Positions 41,993 to 50,876 of a stretch of DNA of 64,000 nt are shown one piece after another. The position numbers and the translations under genes are program-made. Below the pieces are notes generated by a model. It saw nothing but the letters and a program-made list of their open reading frames with translations. It had not been told where the DNA came from and searched no databases. Every line of letters begins with the position of its first letter. Positions within the stretch are counted from its first letter, which is position 1. This stretch comes from Cryobacterium suzukii (GTDB lineage Bacteria; Actinomycetota; Actinomycetes; Actinomycetales; Microbacteriaceae): NCBI RefSeq assembly GCF_004403185.1, contig NZ_SOHJ01000009.1, positions 24,611 to 88,610 on the forward strand, read 5' to 3'.

Positions 41993-43060
41993 GTGATCAT
42001 TGAGGCCCAGGGCCTGACCAAGACCTACCAGTCCAAGAGCGGGCCGGTGCACGCGCTCGCCGGGCTCGACCTGCAGGTTCCACGCGGCACCGTCAAAGCC
42101 CTCCTCGGTCCGAACGGAGCCGGAAAGACCACCGTCGTGAAGATGCTCACGACCCTGATTAGACCGGATGCCGGGACCGCCGTCATCGACGGAATCGACG
42201 TCATCCGCCACCCGAAATCGGTGCGGCGCATTATCGGGGTCTCCGGACAGTACGCCGCGGTCGACGAGAACCTGACCGGATTCGAGAACCTGGAGATGGT
42301 TGGTCGTCTCTACCACCTGGGCGGAGCGGCTGCCCGCAGGCGGGCTCAGGAGCTCATCGACCTGTTCGAGCTGACCGCCGCTGGCAACCGGCCCGTCAAG
42401 GGGTTCTCCGGCGGTATGCGGCGGCGCATCGACCTTGCCGGCGCCCTGGTGATCAACCCCAAGGTGCTCTTTCTCGACGAACCGACGACCGGGCTGGACC
42501 CGCGCAGCCGCATCGCCCTGTGGGATGTCATCAAGCACCTCGTTGCCGACGGCACGACCGTGCTCCTCACCACGCAATACCTCGAAGAAGCCGACCAGCT
42601 CGCCGATGACATCGTAGTGATCGATGATGGTCGGGTCATCGCCGAGGGCACCTCGGATCAACTCAAGGCCCAGATCGGCGGGCACCGCGTTGTGGTGGCG
42701 CTGGTCGATGCCGCCGACGGCGGGACTGCCCGCGAGATCCTCGCCCGTCACGGCTCGGGTGAGCCCTCGATGTCGACCGACGGCCGCGGAGTCGAGGTAG
42801 CCGTCACGGACGGCCCGACCGCGCTGCAGAACATGCTCTCGGACCTCCGTGCGGCGCAGGTCAACCTGCACGATGCCGGCATGCGACGCCCCACCCTTGA
42901 CGACGTTTTCCTCAAGCTCACCGGGCACAAGGCAGATCTGGATGCGACCGACGACGACACGGATGCCGGCGGCCCCAAGCTGTCGAAGCGAGCGCAGGCC
43001 AAACGGGACCAGGCACGCGCGACGGATGCCGACGCCACCGATTTGGAGAAGGTGACATGA
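41993..43060 (+). CDS. ABC exporter ATP-binding protein, daunorubicin-resistance (DrrA) family
   Basis: A 355-residue ATPase with Walker A GPNGAGKT, signature FSGGMRRRIDLA, Walker B LFLDEPTTGLD and the DrrA-type C-terminal domain. The last about 40 residues form a charged Lys/Asp tail (KLSKRAQAKRDQARATDADA). I chose the GTG at 41993, with AAGGA upstream. It overlaps the permease gene (ATGA). DrrAB exporters pump hydrophobic drugs or lipids; the substrate here is unknown. Confidence 0.9.
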   Translation: MIIEAQGLTKTYQSKSGPVHALAGLDLQVPRGTVKALLGPNGAGKTTVVKMLTTLIRPDAGTAVIDGIDVIRHPKSVRRIIGVSGQYAAVDENLTGFENLEMVGRLYHLGGAAARRRAQELIDLFELTAAGNRPVKGFSGGMRRRIDLAGALVINPKVLFLDEPTTGLDPRSRIALWDVIKHLVADGTTVLLTTQYLEEADQLADDIVVIDDGRVIAEGTSDQLKAQIGGHRVVVALVDAADGGTAREILARHGSGEPSMSTDGRGVEVAVTDGPTALQNMLSDLRAAQVNLHDAGMRRPTLDDVFLKLTGHKADLDATDDDTDAGGPKLSKRAQAKRDQARATDADATDLEKVT

Positions 43061-43974
43061 GTCCCCGACATTCCGCCGTTACACCCGAGCCCGTTACGCC
43101 TGAGCCGGCCGGATTCGAGCAGGCCCGCGAGCTCAGCGAATCTCGGGTGGGCACCCTGCCACCGCTGCCCACGTGGAATCCGTTCTCGCTCTGGTATTCC
43201 GACGGCTGGACCGTCACCAAGCGCAATCTGATCAAGATCAAGCGTTCGCCCGACATGCTCGTGTTCGCCGTGATCCAGCCGATCATGTTCGTGCTGCTGT
43301 TCAGTCAGGTCTATGGCGGTGCCATCGCGGTCGAGGGCAGCGACTACACCCAGTTCCTCATGGCCGGCATCTTCGCTCAGACCGTCGTGTTCGGGGCGAC
43401 ATTCTCCGGCGCCGCCATGGCGCTCGACCTGAAAGAGGGCATCATCGACCGGTTTCGGAGCCTGCCGATGAACGCATCCGCTGTGCTGATCGGTCGCACA
43501 AACGGCGACCTCGTGCTGAATACCATCTCCATGGTCATCATGATGGCGACCGGCCTCGCGGTTGGCTGGCGGGTCACCACCTCGCCGGTCGAGTTCCTGG
43601 CCGGAGTCAGCTTGCTGTTGCTGTTCGGTTACGCATTCAGCTGGGTGATGGCGCTGCTCGGTATGAGCGTGAAAAGCCCGGAGGTCATCAACAATGCATC
43701 GTTTTTGATTCTTTTTCCGCTGACCTTCGTCTCGAACGCTTTTGTGCCGAGCGAGACCCTGCCGACTCCGCTTCGTGTCTTTGCCGAGTGGAACCCGGTG
43801 TCGTCGCTCGTGCAGGCCGTGCGGCAGCTGTTCGGCAACCTTGGCACCGCCCCGGTGCCGGATATCTGGACCATGCAGAACCCGATTCTGACCGTGCTGA
43901 TCGGCATCACCGTGATGCTGCTCGTGTTCGTGCCGCTGTGTATTCGCAAGTTCGCGTCGATCAGCTCCCGCTGA
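43057..43974 (+). CDS. ABC-2-type exporter permease, DrrB family
   Basis: A 305-residue permease with a 45-residue cytoplasmic leader and six hydrophobic segments. Pattern points are TVTKRNLIKIKRSPDMLVFA, PIMFVLLFSQVYGGAIAVEG and FVSNAFVPSETLPTPLRVFA. It is translationally coupled to the ATPase (ATGA) and pairs with it to form the exporter. Confidence 0.9.
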   Translation: MSPRHSAVTPEPVTPEPAGFEQARELSESRVGTLPPLPTWNPFSLWYSDGWTVTKRNLIKIKRSPDMLVFAVIQPIMFVLLFSQVYGGAIAVEGSDYTQFLMAGIFAQTVVFGATFSGAAMALDLKEGIIDRFRSLPMNASAVLIGRTNGDLVLNTISMVIMMATGLAVGWRVTTSPVEFLAGVSLLLLFGYAFSWVMALLGMSVKSPEVINNASFLILFPLTFVSNAFVPSETLPTPLRVFAEWNPVSSLVQAVRQLFGNLGTAPVPDIWTMQNPILTVLIGITVMLLVFVPLCIRKFASISSR

Positions 43975-44008
43975 CCGGCCCCGCTTCACCGACGAAGGAG
44001 CTACTCTC

Positions 44009-44413
44009 ATGACCCAGCACCAGGCCGAACACGCCGTCGGTATCATCGACGGCTTCAGCGGATTTGCCGTTTCCGACCTCGACGCCGCCCGCACTTTCTA
44101 CGCCGAGACCCTCGGACTCGACGTGACGGTGGGGGAGATGGGCATGCTGCGCATTGCCTTGCCCGGCGGAGCAACCGTCATCGTCTACCCGAAGCCCGAT
44201 TTCGTGCCGGCCACCTATACGATTCTGAATTTTGCGGTAGCCGACCTCGACGCGACGGTCGACGAACTCACCGAACGCGGTGTGGAATTTCTGCGCTACG
44301 AGGGCTTCGAGCAGAACGACAAGGGAATCGCCGCCGGCGGAGGGCAGGGGCCAGACATCGCCTGGTTCACCGACCCGTCGGGCAACATTCTGGCGGTGCT
44401 GAAGAACCCGTAG
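44009..44413 (+). CDS. VOC-superfamily (glyoxalase/bleomycin-resistance-like) protein
   Basis: A 134-residue protein with a paired beta-alpha-beta fold: GFSGFAVSDLDAARTFYAET, then LGLDVTVGEMGMLRIAL and AWFTDPSGNILAVLKN. Such proteins bind metals and act as dioxygenases, isomerases or antibiotic binders. GAAGGAG lies upstream of the ATG, 34 bases after the DrrB-like gene; co-expression with the exporter would suit a resistance role, but this is speculative. Confidence 0.85.
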   Translation: MTQHQAEHAVGIIDGFSGFAVSDLDAARTFYAETLGLDVTVGEMGMLRIALPGGATVIVYPKPDFVPATYTILNFAVADLDATVDELTERGVEFLRYEGFEQNDKGIAAGGGQGPDIAWFTDPSGNILAVLKNP

Positions 44414-44423
44414 TGGCAACGGC

Positions 44424-45278
44424 CTAGCGGCCGCGGCTCTTGCCCTTGTTCGGGTTTTTGGTCGGACGCGTGCGGCCGGGGGAATTCTCGGTTTTCTTGC
44501 GCACGGCGGGCTTGGCCTTGGCCGCTGCCACCCGGATGGCCTTGGCTGCCGCCTTCGCCTTGTCGGTTTTCTTGGGTTTGCGCGGCGGTTTCGACGGGCG
44601 GCCGTCGCTGCGCGCGGGCCCTTCGTCGTCCTCAGCGGATGCCGTGGCGTCGGCCGCCGTGCCGGCATCCGTTCGCGAACTCGCCTTGGAGCGCCCACGT
44701 ACGATTCCGATGAACTCTTCGATGTCGTCGGTGGTCTCCCGGGTGATCCAGGCGAGGGCGATCTGGGTGTCGGCCACGTCGGTGACCGGGCGGGAGACGA
44801 CGTCTTTGCGGCCGTACAGCCGGGCGATCGAATGCGGCACGATGATGATGCCGACGCCGGCGGCAACCTGCTCCATGGTCTCGTCGAGGTCTCGCATGGG
44901 CGGCAGTGCTCGGCGGCTGCCGTCCCGAACCTCGTCGGCCACGTCCCGCCACTCCGGCACATCGTCGGGGTTCTGCAACAGGTGTTCGCCGGCCAGATCG
45001 GCCAGCAGCACCGTCTCGGCCTGCTCGATTTCGTGGTCCTTCGACGCGACCACGACCGGAATCTCGTTGTACAGGTTGATGACGCTCAGATTGGTGTCGT
45101 CGATCGGCAGGCGCACGAGGCTGATGTCGGCCCGGCCGTCGTGCAGCACCGCGATCTGCTCCGGGGATTCCGTGCGAAACACGGTGAGGGGCACGTCGGC
45201 TCGGCGGTCATTCCAGATGCGAGTCCACTTTGTGGGGGTGACACCGGCGACGAAGGCGATGGAAAAGCTCACCGGCAT
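44424..45278 (-). CDS. LysR-type effector-binding domain protein lacking an HTH, with basic histone-like C-terminal tail
   Basis: A 284-residue protein. Residues about 1-190 match the LysR substrate-binding domain (FSIAFVAGVTPTKWTRIWND, HDGRADISLVRLPIDD, LYNEIPVVVASKDHEIEQA, VAAGVGIIIVPHSIARLYG). No winged helix precedes it. Residues about 195-284 are low-complexity: an acidic stretch, then KPKKTDKAKAAAKAIRVAAA and KAKPAVRKK, similar to histone H1 or bacterial nucleoid-protein tails. A TTG 12 codons upstream is a possible alternative start. It is divergent from a DUF5997 gene, a pairing common in this family. DNA binding through the tail is inferred. Confidence 0.8.
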   Translation of the reverse strand: MPVSFSIAFVAGVTPTKWTRIWNDRRADVPLTVFRTESPEQIAVLHDGRADISLVRLPIDDTNLSVINLYNEIPVVVASKDHEIEQAETVLLADLAGEHLLQNPDDVPEWRDVADEVRDGSRRALPPMRDLDETMEQVAAGVGIIIVPHSIARLYGRKDVVSRPVTDVADTQIALAWITRETTDDIEEFIGIVRGRSKASSRTDAGTAADATASAEDDEGPARSDGRPSKPPRKPKKTDKAKAAAKAIRVAAAKAKPAVRKKTENSPGRTRPTKNPNKGKSRGR

Positions 45279-45346
45279 CCTTTCTCGTAGTAGTTGAGTG
45301 CGCGATTTGCCCAAACGAGGGCCCTCTCAGGCTATACGCTTGAACA

Positions 45347-45784
45347 ATGAGTTCCGAGAAGAAGCCCCAGACCATGAAGCCCGCCACGGCGGCCCAGAAA
45401 CTCGGGATTCTGCTCGACGCGGCACCGGCCGAGTTCCAGACCGAATTCGTCAGCCGCACCGAGCTCGCCGAACTGATGGCGAACCCGCCGGAATGGCTCA
45501 CCCTGCTGCGCACCAATGGGCCGCACCCTCGCCAGGTTGTCGCTGCCAAGCTGGGCGTTTCGATCTCCGGCCTGGCGCGCAGTGAGATCACCGACCCGCT
45601 GACCACCGCCGAAATTGCGGCTCTGCTGCAGCAGCCGCCGGCGTGGCTCGTGCTTGAACGTTCTACCCAGGCCGGCGTGCGCGCCGACCAGATCGCGGTC
45701 AAAGACCGCGATGCCCACCGCGCAGCCAAGAAGGCGCACGTCGAACGCCAGGCCGCCCAGGAGCAGGCCAAGCGCGACCGCTGA
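45347..45784 (+). CDS. DUF5997-family protein
   Basis: A 145-residue cytoplasmic protein with KPATAAQKLGILLDAAPAEF, then NPPEWLTLLRTNGPHPRQVV and AAKLGVSISGLARSEI, and a basic C-terminal helix HRAAKKAHVERQAAQEQAKR. The middle region could form a helix-turn-helix (KLGVSISGLAR). It is divergent from the HTH-less LysR-domain gene across about 70 bases. No function is known. Confidence 0.75.
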   Translation: MSSEKKPQTMKPATAAQKLGILLDAAPAEFQTEFVSRTELAELMANPPEWLTLLRTNGPHPRQVVAAKLGVSISGLARSEITDPLTTAEIAALLQQPPAWLVLERSTQAGVRADQIAVKDRDAHRAAKKAHVERQAAQEQAKRDR

Positions 45785-45805
45785 TTTCTTTCTGACTGAC
45801 CGCGT

Positions 45806-46480
45806 TCAGGCGCTCGGTTTTACCGCGCTCGCCGCATACTGAACGTTCAGAAAGTTGACGACGTCGCCGAGTTCGGTCTGCGAGATCGAGTGGGCAAGTC
45901 CCTCATAGATGCGCTCGGTGAGCGTGCTATGGCCGGGCAGCCACGCCTGGGTGCGCTCTACTGCGCTGACCGGAATGACACCGTCGGCGGTGCCGCGGCC
46001 CCAAAATACCGGAGCCGGCTGCTCGGCCAACGCGGCGTCGCTGGCTTGCGGGCCGGTCGCGACGAACCCGGAGAGACTTACTGCGAAGCTGAACCGATTT
46101 GGCGAAGCGCGCAGTAGTTCGAGCGCCATGGCGCCGCCCTGTGAGAATCCGAGCAGCCCGACAGACGGAGGCTGCTGCGGCAGGGCATCAAGCCAGGCGA
46201 GCACGGCGCTGACGGCGGCGGTGACGGCGGCCGGGTCGGGACTGCCCGGTTCACTGATCGGAAACCAGGCCCAGCCGTCACCAATTGGCAGTGGCGCGCG
46301 CAGTGGCGCGCGCAGGGCCGCGATCACCGGCTCGAGCGGCAGGTGCGGGGCCAGCGAGAACAGGTCGTCCTCGTGCGAGCCGTAGCCGTGCATGATAACT
46401 AACAACGGGCGGTCAGCCTGGTCGGCGCCGGTGGCCGACCAGAGCACTGCGGCGTTGTCGATGGGGGTGTTGACAGTCAT
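45806..46480 (-). CDS. alpha/beta-hydrolase, phospholipase/carboxylesterase family
   Basis: A 224-residue enzyme with the oxyanion-region HGYGSHEDDL, the nucleophile elbow GFSQGGAMA, the catalytic Asp in GTADGVIPV and the His in GLAHSIS. These are hallmarks of carboxylesterase/acyl-protein-thioesterase-like enzymes. I chose the ATG at 46478-46480, which has GGGAGGA upstream; the longer open frame has no such site. It is convergent with DUF5997, with about 20 bases between. Confidence 0.85.
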   Translation of the reverse strand: MTVNTPIDNAAVLWSATGADQADRPLLVIMHGYGSHEDDLFSLAPHLPLEPVIAALRAPLRAPLPIGDGWAWFPISEPGSPDPAAVTAAVSAVLAWLDALPQQPPSVGLLGFSQGGAMALELLRASPNRFSFAVSLSGFVATGPQASDAALAEQPAPVFWGRGTADGVIPVSAVERTQAWLPGHSTLTERIYEGLAHSISQTELGDVVNFLNVQYAASAVKPSA

Positions 46481-46596
46481 GGAGTCCTCCCGGGGTTCGC
46501 GACCTGTCGGCCGCTTGTCCATACTTTCATCTCTGTGCCCGCGATTTGCGCCTGGCCGGCGATCGTGGGCACCTCTGCCGGTCGCGGGTGGGGGAA

Positions 46597-46683
46597 TAAC
46601 TCCTGCAGAAAACTGGCACGAGTCGCCAGATTGGTCTAAAACACTCGCGAGCCAAACAGACACCGCACGAATTGCAGGAGTTA
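46597..46683. repeat. inverted-repeat element C (arms TAACTCCTGCA)
   Basis: TAACTCCTGCA at 46597-46607 and its exact inverse at 46673-46683 enclose 65 bases. The element lies in the gap between divergent esterase and NUDIX-like genes. A related element with the same arms is at 55995-56084. The internal sequence is not conserved between them. Confidence 0.65.
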
Positions 46684-46767
46684 CGCGCGCAGCGTCGGGG
46701 AAACCGCCGTTCGGTAACGGTGCGGTGCGAGTGCGCGCGCGGTGGCCACGTAAGACAGAATGGCACT

Positions 46768-47352
46768 ATGAGCGTGCGAACCCCTGACCCAGACCCGGAC
46801 TGGACGCCGAAGCCCCCCGCGGGAGCCCCGAACACGAATCCGGGCTGGCTGAAAGACGTCGAACTCGCCGAGATTCGCCGGCGGCTACCCATCCTCTACA
46901 TCGAGGCCGTGCCCGTTCGGGTGGACGGCCTCGGTCAAGTCGTGGAGGTCGGCGTGCTGCTGCGCGCCCGCCCAACCGGCGAAATGACCCGCACCCTGGT
47001 CTCTGGCCGCGTGCTCTACGGCGAAACCCTGAGGGACGCACTGTTTCGTCACCTCGAAAAAGACCTCGGGCCGATGGCTTTTCCGCAGTTGCCGACCAGC
47101 CCCGTGCCATTCACGGTCGCTGAGTACTTTCCCATGCCCGGAATTACCGCCTACACGGATGACCGCCAGCACGCCGTCTCGCTGGCCTACGTCGTTCCCG
47201 TCAGCGGTACCTGCGACCCCCGCCAGGACGCGCTTGAGATTACCTGGATGACCCCTGCGGAGGCGGCATCCCCTGGCGTATCAGCCGAAATGGAAGGCGG
47301 CCGCGGCACCCTGCTGCGTGCAGCCCTCGCCTCGGTCGGCCAGCTGTACTGA
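46768..47352 (+). CDS. NUDIX-like protein (DUF4916)
   Basis: A 194-residue protein whose central part follows a NUDIX-like fold: IEAVPVRVDGLGQVVEVGVL, then LVSGRVLYGETLRDALFRHL in place of a canonical NUDIX box, and ITWMTPAEAASP near the end. The usual REUXEE glutamates are not all present, so pyrophosphatase activity is doubtful. I chose the ATG at 46768 (start MSVRTPDPD). The upstream extension falls in repeat element C. Confidence 0.7.
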   Translation: MSVRTPDPDPDWTPKPPAGAPNTNPGWLKDVELAEIRRRLPILYIEAVPVRVDGLGQVVEVGVLLRARPTGEMTRTLVSGRVLYGETLRDALFRHLEKDLGPMAFPQLPTSPVPFTVAEYFPMPGITAYTDDRQHAVSLAYVVPVSGTCDPRQDALEITWMTPAEAASPGVSAEMEGGRGTLLRAALASVGQLY

Positions 47353-47389
47353 CGCTTCGGAGTGTCGCGGCCTCGCGGCACTCCCACAA

Positions 47390-47423
47390 GAAGCCGGCAC
47401 TGATTCTAACCAGTGCCGGCTTC
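47390..47423. terminator. bidirectional stem-loop between convergent genes
   Basis: 47390-47402 and 47411-47423 form a perfect 13-bp stem with an 8-base loop (GAAGCCGGCACTG and its inverse), between the ends of the NUDIX-like and nucleoside-hydrolase genes. The T/A ends on either side suit termination in both directions. Confidence 0.7.
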
Positions 47424-47482
47424 TCTAACGCGTGCCGCGAGGGAGTAGCTGGGCCACAGCATCCGGTTTGACGGCCCGGCCG

Positions 47483-48478
47483 CTATTTGGACGGCGGCAG
47501 CGCCGAACCGAGGCCAAGCGTGTCGAGGAACAGGCGCACGTAGCGGTCGACATCGACGTCAAGCGCGACCTCCGCGGCCTCCCAATCGCCGACCAGACCG
47601 TGTACGACGTCCTCGCCCGGATGTGTGCGCTTATCGACCAGAGTCTGGCCCCGGCCGTAGCCGGAGAGCTGCACGCGCAGCGGCAGCATCGCGGTCTCAA
47701 GTGCATCCGGGTCGACCAGGGCGCACAGGGCGCCGGCATCGCCGATCAGTCCGGTGTAGTCCGAGTTGCGGCCAGACCCGAGCGCGATCCGATTGTTGAG
47801 GAGTCGACCGACAACGTGGCCGAGCGGCGAGTCGCCGTGTGCGAGAGCGACGGCGACCCGCTCGGGAATCGAGACCTGGTTGAACACGTCGAGCCCATAC
47901 ATGAAGGTGGGTACGCCGGAGTCGAGTACGATCGCGGCGGCTTCCGGGTCGTGCCAGACGTTGAACTCTGCGACGGCGGTGGCGTTACCGACCGTGGTGG
48001 ATCCGCCCATGAAGACGATGCGTTCGATGTTGTTGACGACGTCGGGGTACTGGCGCAGCAGCAGCGCCAGGTTGGTTTGCGGGGCGAGTGCGACCAGGGT
48101 GACCGGGTGCGGGCTGGCCTGAATGAGGCGGCGCATGAGCTCGATCGAACTGATCGACTCCGCCTGCCGGTCACTCGGCGCCAGCTGCAGCGTGCCGAGG
48201 CCGCTTTCTCCGTGCACGTGCGCGGCTGACCTGGCCGGTTCAAGCAGGGGGCGTCGCGCTCCGGCGGCGACCGGGATGGTCGGGGCATCCGCGACATCGA
48301 GAATGCGCAGGGTGTTCTCGACAACGCGCTCAAGCGAGGCATTGCCGGCCACGCAACTAATGCCGAGCACGTTGATGCCCGGGTGAGCGAGCGCGAACAA
48401 AATGGCCAGGGCGTCGTCGACCCCGGTGTCAACGTCGAGAATGACAGGGATCGCCTCGGGGGCCGCGGAATGAGTCAT
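47483..48478 (-). CDS. inosine/uridine-preferring nucleoside hydrolase
   Basis: Cleaves the N-glycosidic bond of nucleosides for base and ribose salvage. The 331-residue protein begins with the Ca-binding cluster ILDVDTGVDDALAI and contains GISCVAGNASLERVVENTLR, VALAPQTNLALLL, FMGGSTTVGNATAVAEFNVW and the substrate-site NVWHDPEAA. There is no transporter next to it. The product is cytoplasmic. Confidence 0.92.
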   Translation of the reverse strand: MTHSAAPEAIPVILDVDTGVDDALAILFALAHPGINVLGISCVAGNASLERVVENTLRILDVADAPTIPVAAGARRPLLEPARSAAHVHGESGLGTLQLAPSDRQAESISSIELMRRLIQASPHPVTLVALAPQTNLALLLRQYPDVVNNIERIVFMGGSTTVGNATAVAEFNVWHDPEAAAIVLDSGVPTFMYGLDVFNQVSIPERVAVALAHGDSPLGHVVGRLLNNRIALGSGRNSDYTGLIGDAGALCALVDPDALETAMLPLRVQLSGYGRGQTLVDKRTHPGEDVVHGLVGDWEAAEVALDVDVDRYVRLFLDTLGLGSALPPSK

Positions 48479-48579
48479 CCGCTCACCCTATTACTTTGAA
48501 TCTGCCCCCAAACTACTTCGGGGGGTTTTGGCCCACAATCGAACACTGTAGGGGGAAGTTTGCACTTGTGAGCAGATCC

Positions 48580-49071
48580 CTACCGAACCAGGCGTACCTC
48601 GTGCAGCGTCTCGCCGAGTACCTCTTCGTTGCGCTCGAGACCATCCGCGACGTAGCCATTTCGGGCGTAGAAGGCGTGCGCCCGGGGGTTGTCTGCGGCT
48701 ACCCACAATGACGACGGGCCGGGGTCAACGACGGAATCGAAGAGCTGCTGGCCGACGCCTGAACCGTGATTGGCCTCGAGCAGGTACATGAAGAACAACT
48801 CGTTTGGGGTGGGATGGTCCCCGTCGCGCGTCGGCCCGCTGCCGGCGAAGCCCACGATCTCGCCATCGACGAGCACGACATGCTGGCGGTACTGCGCGCC
48901 CTGGGTCGTAAAGCGGCCCCAGAGGGCGGCCAGACGCTGCGGCCGCAACTGGGACAGGGCGGCCTGGCTGAGCAGGTGATCGTAGGTTTCATGCCAGCAG
49001 GCGGCGTGTACGCGGCCAAGGCTTTGGGCATCCGTTTCACTGACGGGTCGAACGACAACTGTGGTGTTCAT
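48580..49071 (-). CDS. GNAT-family N-acetyltransferase
   Basis: A 163-residue acetyltransferase with the N-terminal VRPVSETDAQSLGRVHAACW, an acetyl-CoA loop around ANHGSGVGQQLFDSV, and the C-terminal VAADNPRAHAFYARNGYVAD. This is typical of small-molecule or protein N-acetyltransferases. The gap of about 100 bases to the nucleoside hydrolase holds no gene. The substrate is unknown. Confidence 0.88.
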   Translation of the reverse strand: MNTTVVVRPVSETDAQSLGRVHAACWHETYDHLLSQAALSQLRPQRLAALWGRFTTQGAQYRQHVVLVDGEIVGFAGSGPTRDGDHPTPNELFFMYLLEANHGSGVGQQLFDSVVDPGPSSLWVAADNPRAHAFYARNGYVADGLERNEEVLGETLHEVRLVR

Positions 49072-49118
49072 GATTCGACCCTAACCGTGTTTGCGGGTGC
49101 CCCTTGACGCTCGGGTAC

Positions 49119-49155
49119 AAAAAACGGGCCGGCCCCCGAAGAGACCGGCCCGTTT
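49119..49155 (-). terminator. rho-independent terminator of the DEAD-box helicase gene
   Basis: Read leftward, an 11-bp stem (CCGGCCCGTTT at 49145-49155 with its inverse at 49122-49132) is followed by a run of six U residues (49119-49124). It lies 22 bases after the helicase stop. This is the most canonical intrinsic terminator in the window. Confidence 0.85.
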
Positions 49156-49176
49156 CAGCGAGCGGATGCTGCAGGC

Positions 49177-50799
49177 TTAGCCCTGCGAGCGACGTGGAGC
49201 CGAACGACCGGCCCCACCCGAGCTCGGTCCGCGAACGAGTCCGCCGACCTGGAGGCTGCCGACGCGGGCTCCGCCGGAACGGCCAGCGGCCGAACCGGAG
49301 CGGGGTGCGCTCGTGGACGCGCCGGCCGGACGACCGGTGCGCTCGCGGCGGGCGCCACCGGCCGAAGCCGAGTCGCTGCTGCGGCCGCGGCCGCCGTCGT
49401 TACGATCCGTGCGGGCGCCGTCCCGGCTTCCACCCGAGCGGCTGGCGCCGGCATCGCGGCCACCACGGCTGGAGTCACCGTCGCGGCTGGGGCGACCACT
49501 GCGCTCGCCCTGGGCACGGCCACCCTGTGAGCGACCACCCTGTGAGCGACCACCCTGCGACTGGCGCTGCTGCTGCGGTGCCTCGACGCGGGGAGCCGGC
49601 TTGACGTAGGCAGCGACATCGCCGACGAGGGCGTCGACGGCCGGGGAGGAGGAATCCACGCGCTGCGGGGTCACCTTGATGGCGGCCTTGCGCAACAGCG
49701 CATCGGTGTCGCGCTTCTGCTCCGGAAGTACGACGGTGACGACGTCACCCGCGCTGCCGGCCCTGGCCGTACGGCCCGAACGGTGCAGGTAGGCCTTGTG
49801 CTCGGCCGGCGGGTCAACGTGGATGACCAGTTCGATGTCGTCGACGTGCACGCCGCGAGCGGCGACATCCGTTGCGACGAGAACCTTGACCGTGCCGGCG
49901 CTGAACGCGGCGAGGTTGCGGTCACGGGCCACCTGCGAGAGGTTTCCGTGCAGGTCGACGGAGGGGATGCCCGCGTCGGTGAGGCTCTTGGCGAGCTTCT
50001 TGGCCTGGTGCTTGGTGCGCATGAAGAGGATGCGACGGCCAGAGCCGCTCGCCAGCTTCTGCACGAGGTCCTTCTTGGCGTCGACGCCGGAGACCTCGAA
50101 CACGTGGTGGGTCATGGCCGAGACAAAGCTGTTGGCCTCGTCGACCGAGTGCATCACCGGGTCGTGCAGAAAGCGCTTGACGATCTTGTCAACGCCGTTG
50201 TCGAGGGTGGCGGAGAACAGCATGCGCTGGCCGGTGCCGGGCGTCTTGTCGAGAATGCGGGTGACGACGGGCAGAAAGCCCAGGTCGGCCATGTGGTCGG
50301 CCTCGTCGAGCACGGTGATCTCGATGGTGTCGAGGTTTACAAAGCCCTGCTTCATGAGGTCTTCGAGCCGGCCGGGGCAGGCTACGACGATATCGACGCC
50401 GGCCTTGAGTGCGGCAACCTGACGGCCCTGGGAGACGCCACCGAAGATGGTCGTGGTGTTGAGGCCGTAGGCCTCGGCGAGCGGGGTGATCGCGTTGGTA
50501 ATCTGCGTGGCCAGCTCGCGCGTCGGCGCGAGGATCAAGCCGAGCGGGCGGCCCGGGCGGCGCTTGCCGCCGGCGAGGTTACCGCCGAGGCGGGACACCA
50601 TCGGAATGGAGAAGGCCAGCGTCTTGCCGGAGCCGGTCTTGCCGCGGCCGAGTACGTCGCGGCCGTTCAGGGTGTCAGGAAGGGTGTCGACCTGAATCGG
50701 GAAGGCGGTGTCGATTCCTTGGGAAGAAAGAACCTTGACCAGGGGAGCTGGCACGCCGAGCGTGCCAAAAGTTGTAGAAACAGTGGTGGGTGTAGACAA
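49177..50799 (-). CDS. DEAD-box ATP-dependent RNA helicase, RhlE-like, with RGG-rich tail
   Basis: A 540-residue helicase. The Q motif is TAFPIQVDTLP, Walker A is GRGKTGSGKT (51-60), the DEAD box is VLDEADHM (165-168), SAT is LFSATLDN, and motif VI is HRSGRTARAG. From about residue 390 a low-complexity tail rich in Arg, Gly and Ser contains SQGGR repeats encoded by 15-bp DNA repeats (about 49520-49564). I chose the TTG at 50797-50799, with AAAGG seven bases upstream. Such helicases unwind structured RNA at low temperature or during ribosome assembly. Confidence 0.92.
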   Translation of the reverse strand: MSTPTTVSTTFGTLGVPAPLVKVLSSQGIDTAFPIQVDTLPDTLNGRDVLGRGKTGSGKTLAFSIPMVSRLGGNLAGGKRRPGRPLGLILAPTRELATQITNAITPLAEAYGLNTTTIFGGVSQGRQVAALKAGVDIVVACPGRLEDLMKQGFVNLDTIEITVLDEADHMADLGFLPVVTRILDKTPGTGQRMLFSATLDNGVDKIVKRFLHDPVMHSVDEANSFVSAMTHHVFEVSGVDAKKDLVQKLASGSGRRILFMRTKHQAKKLAKSLTDAGIPSVDLHGNLSQVARDRNLAAFSAGTVKVLVATDVAARGVHVDDIELVIHVDPPAEHKAYLHRSGRTARAGSAGDVVTVVLPEQKRDTDALLRKAAIKVTPQRVDSSSPAVDALVGDVAAYVKPAPRVEAPQQQRQSQGGRSQGGRSQGGRAQGERSGRPSRDGDSSRGGRDAGASRSGGSRDGARTDRNDGGRGRSSDSASAGGARRERTGRPAGASTSAPRSGSAAGRSGGARVGSLQVGGLVRGPSSGGAGRSAPRRSQG

Positions 50800-50876
50800 A
50801 GTGGTGCCTTTCGGGGCATCAGTCTCCTCGCCCGTTCGAATTACCGCGCAGCGATAAGCAAACCAGGAGGATTCAC

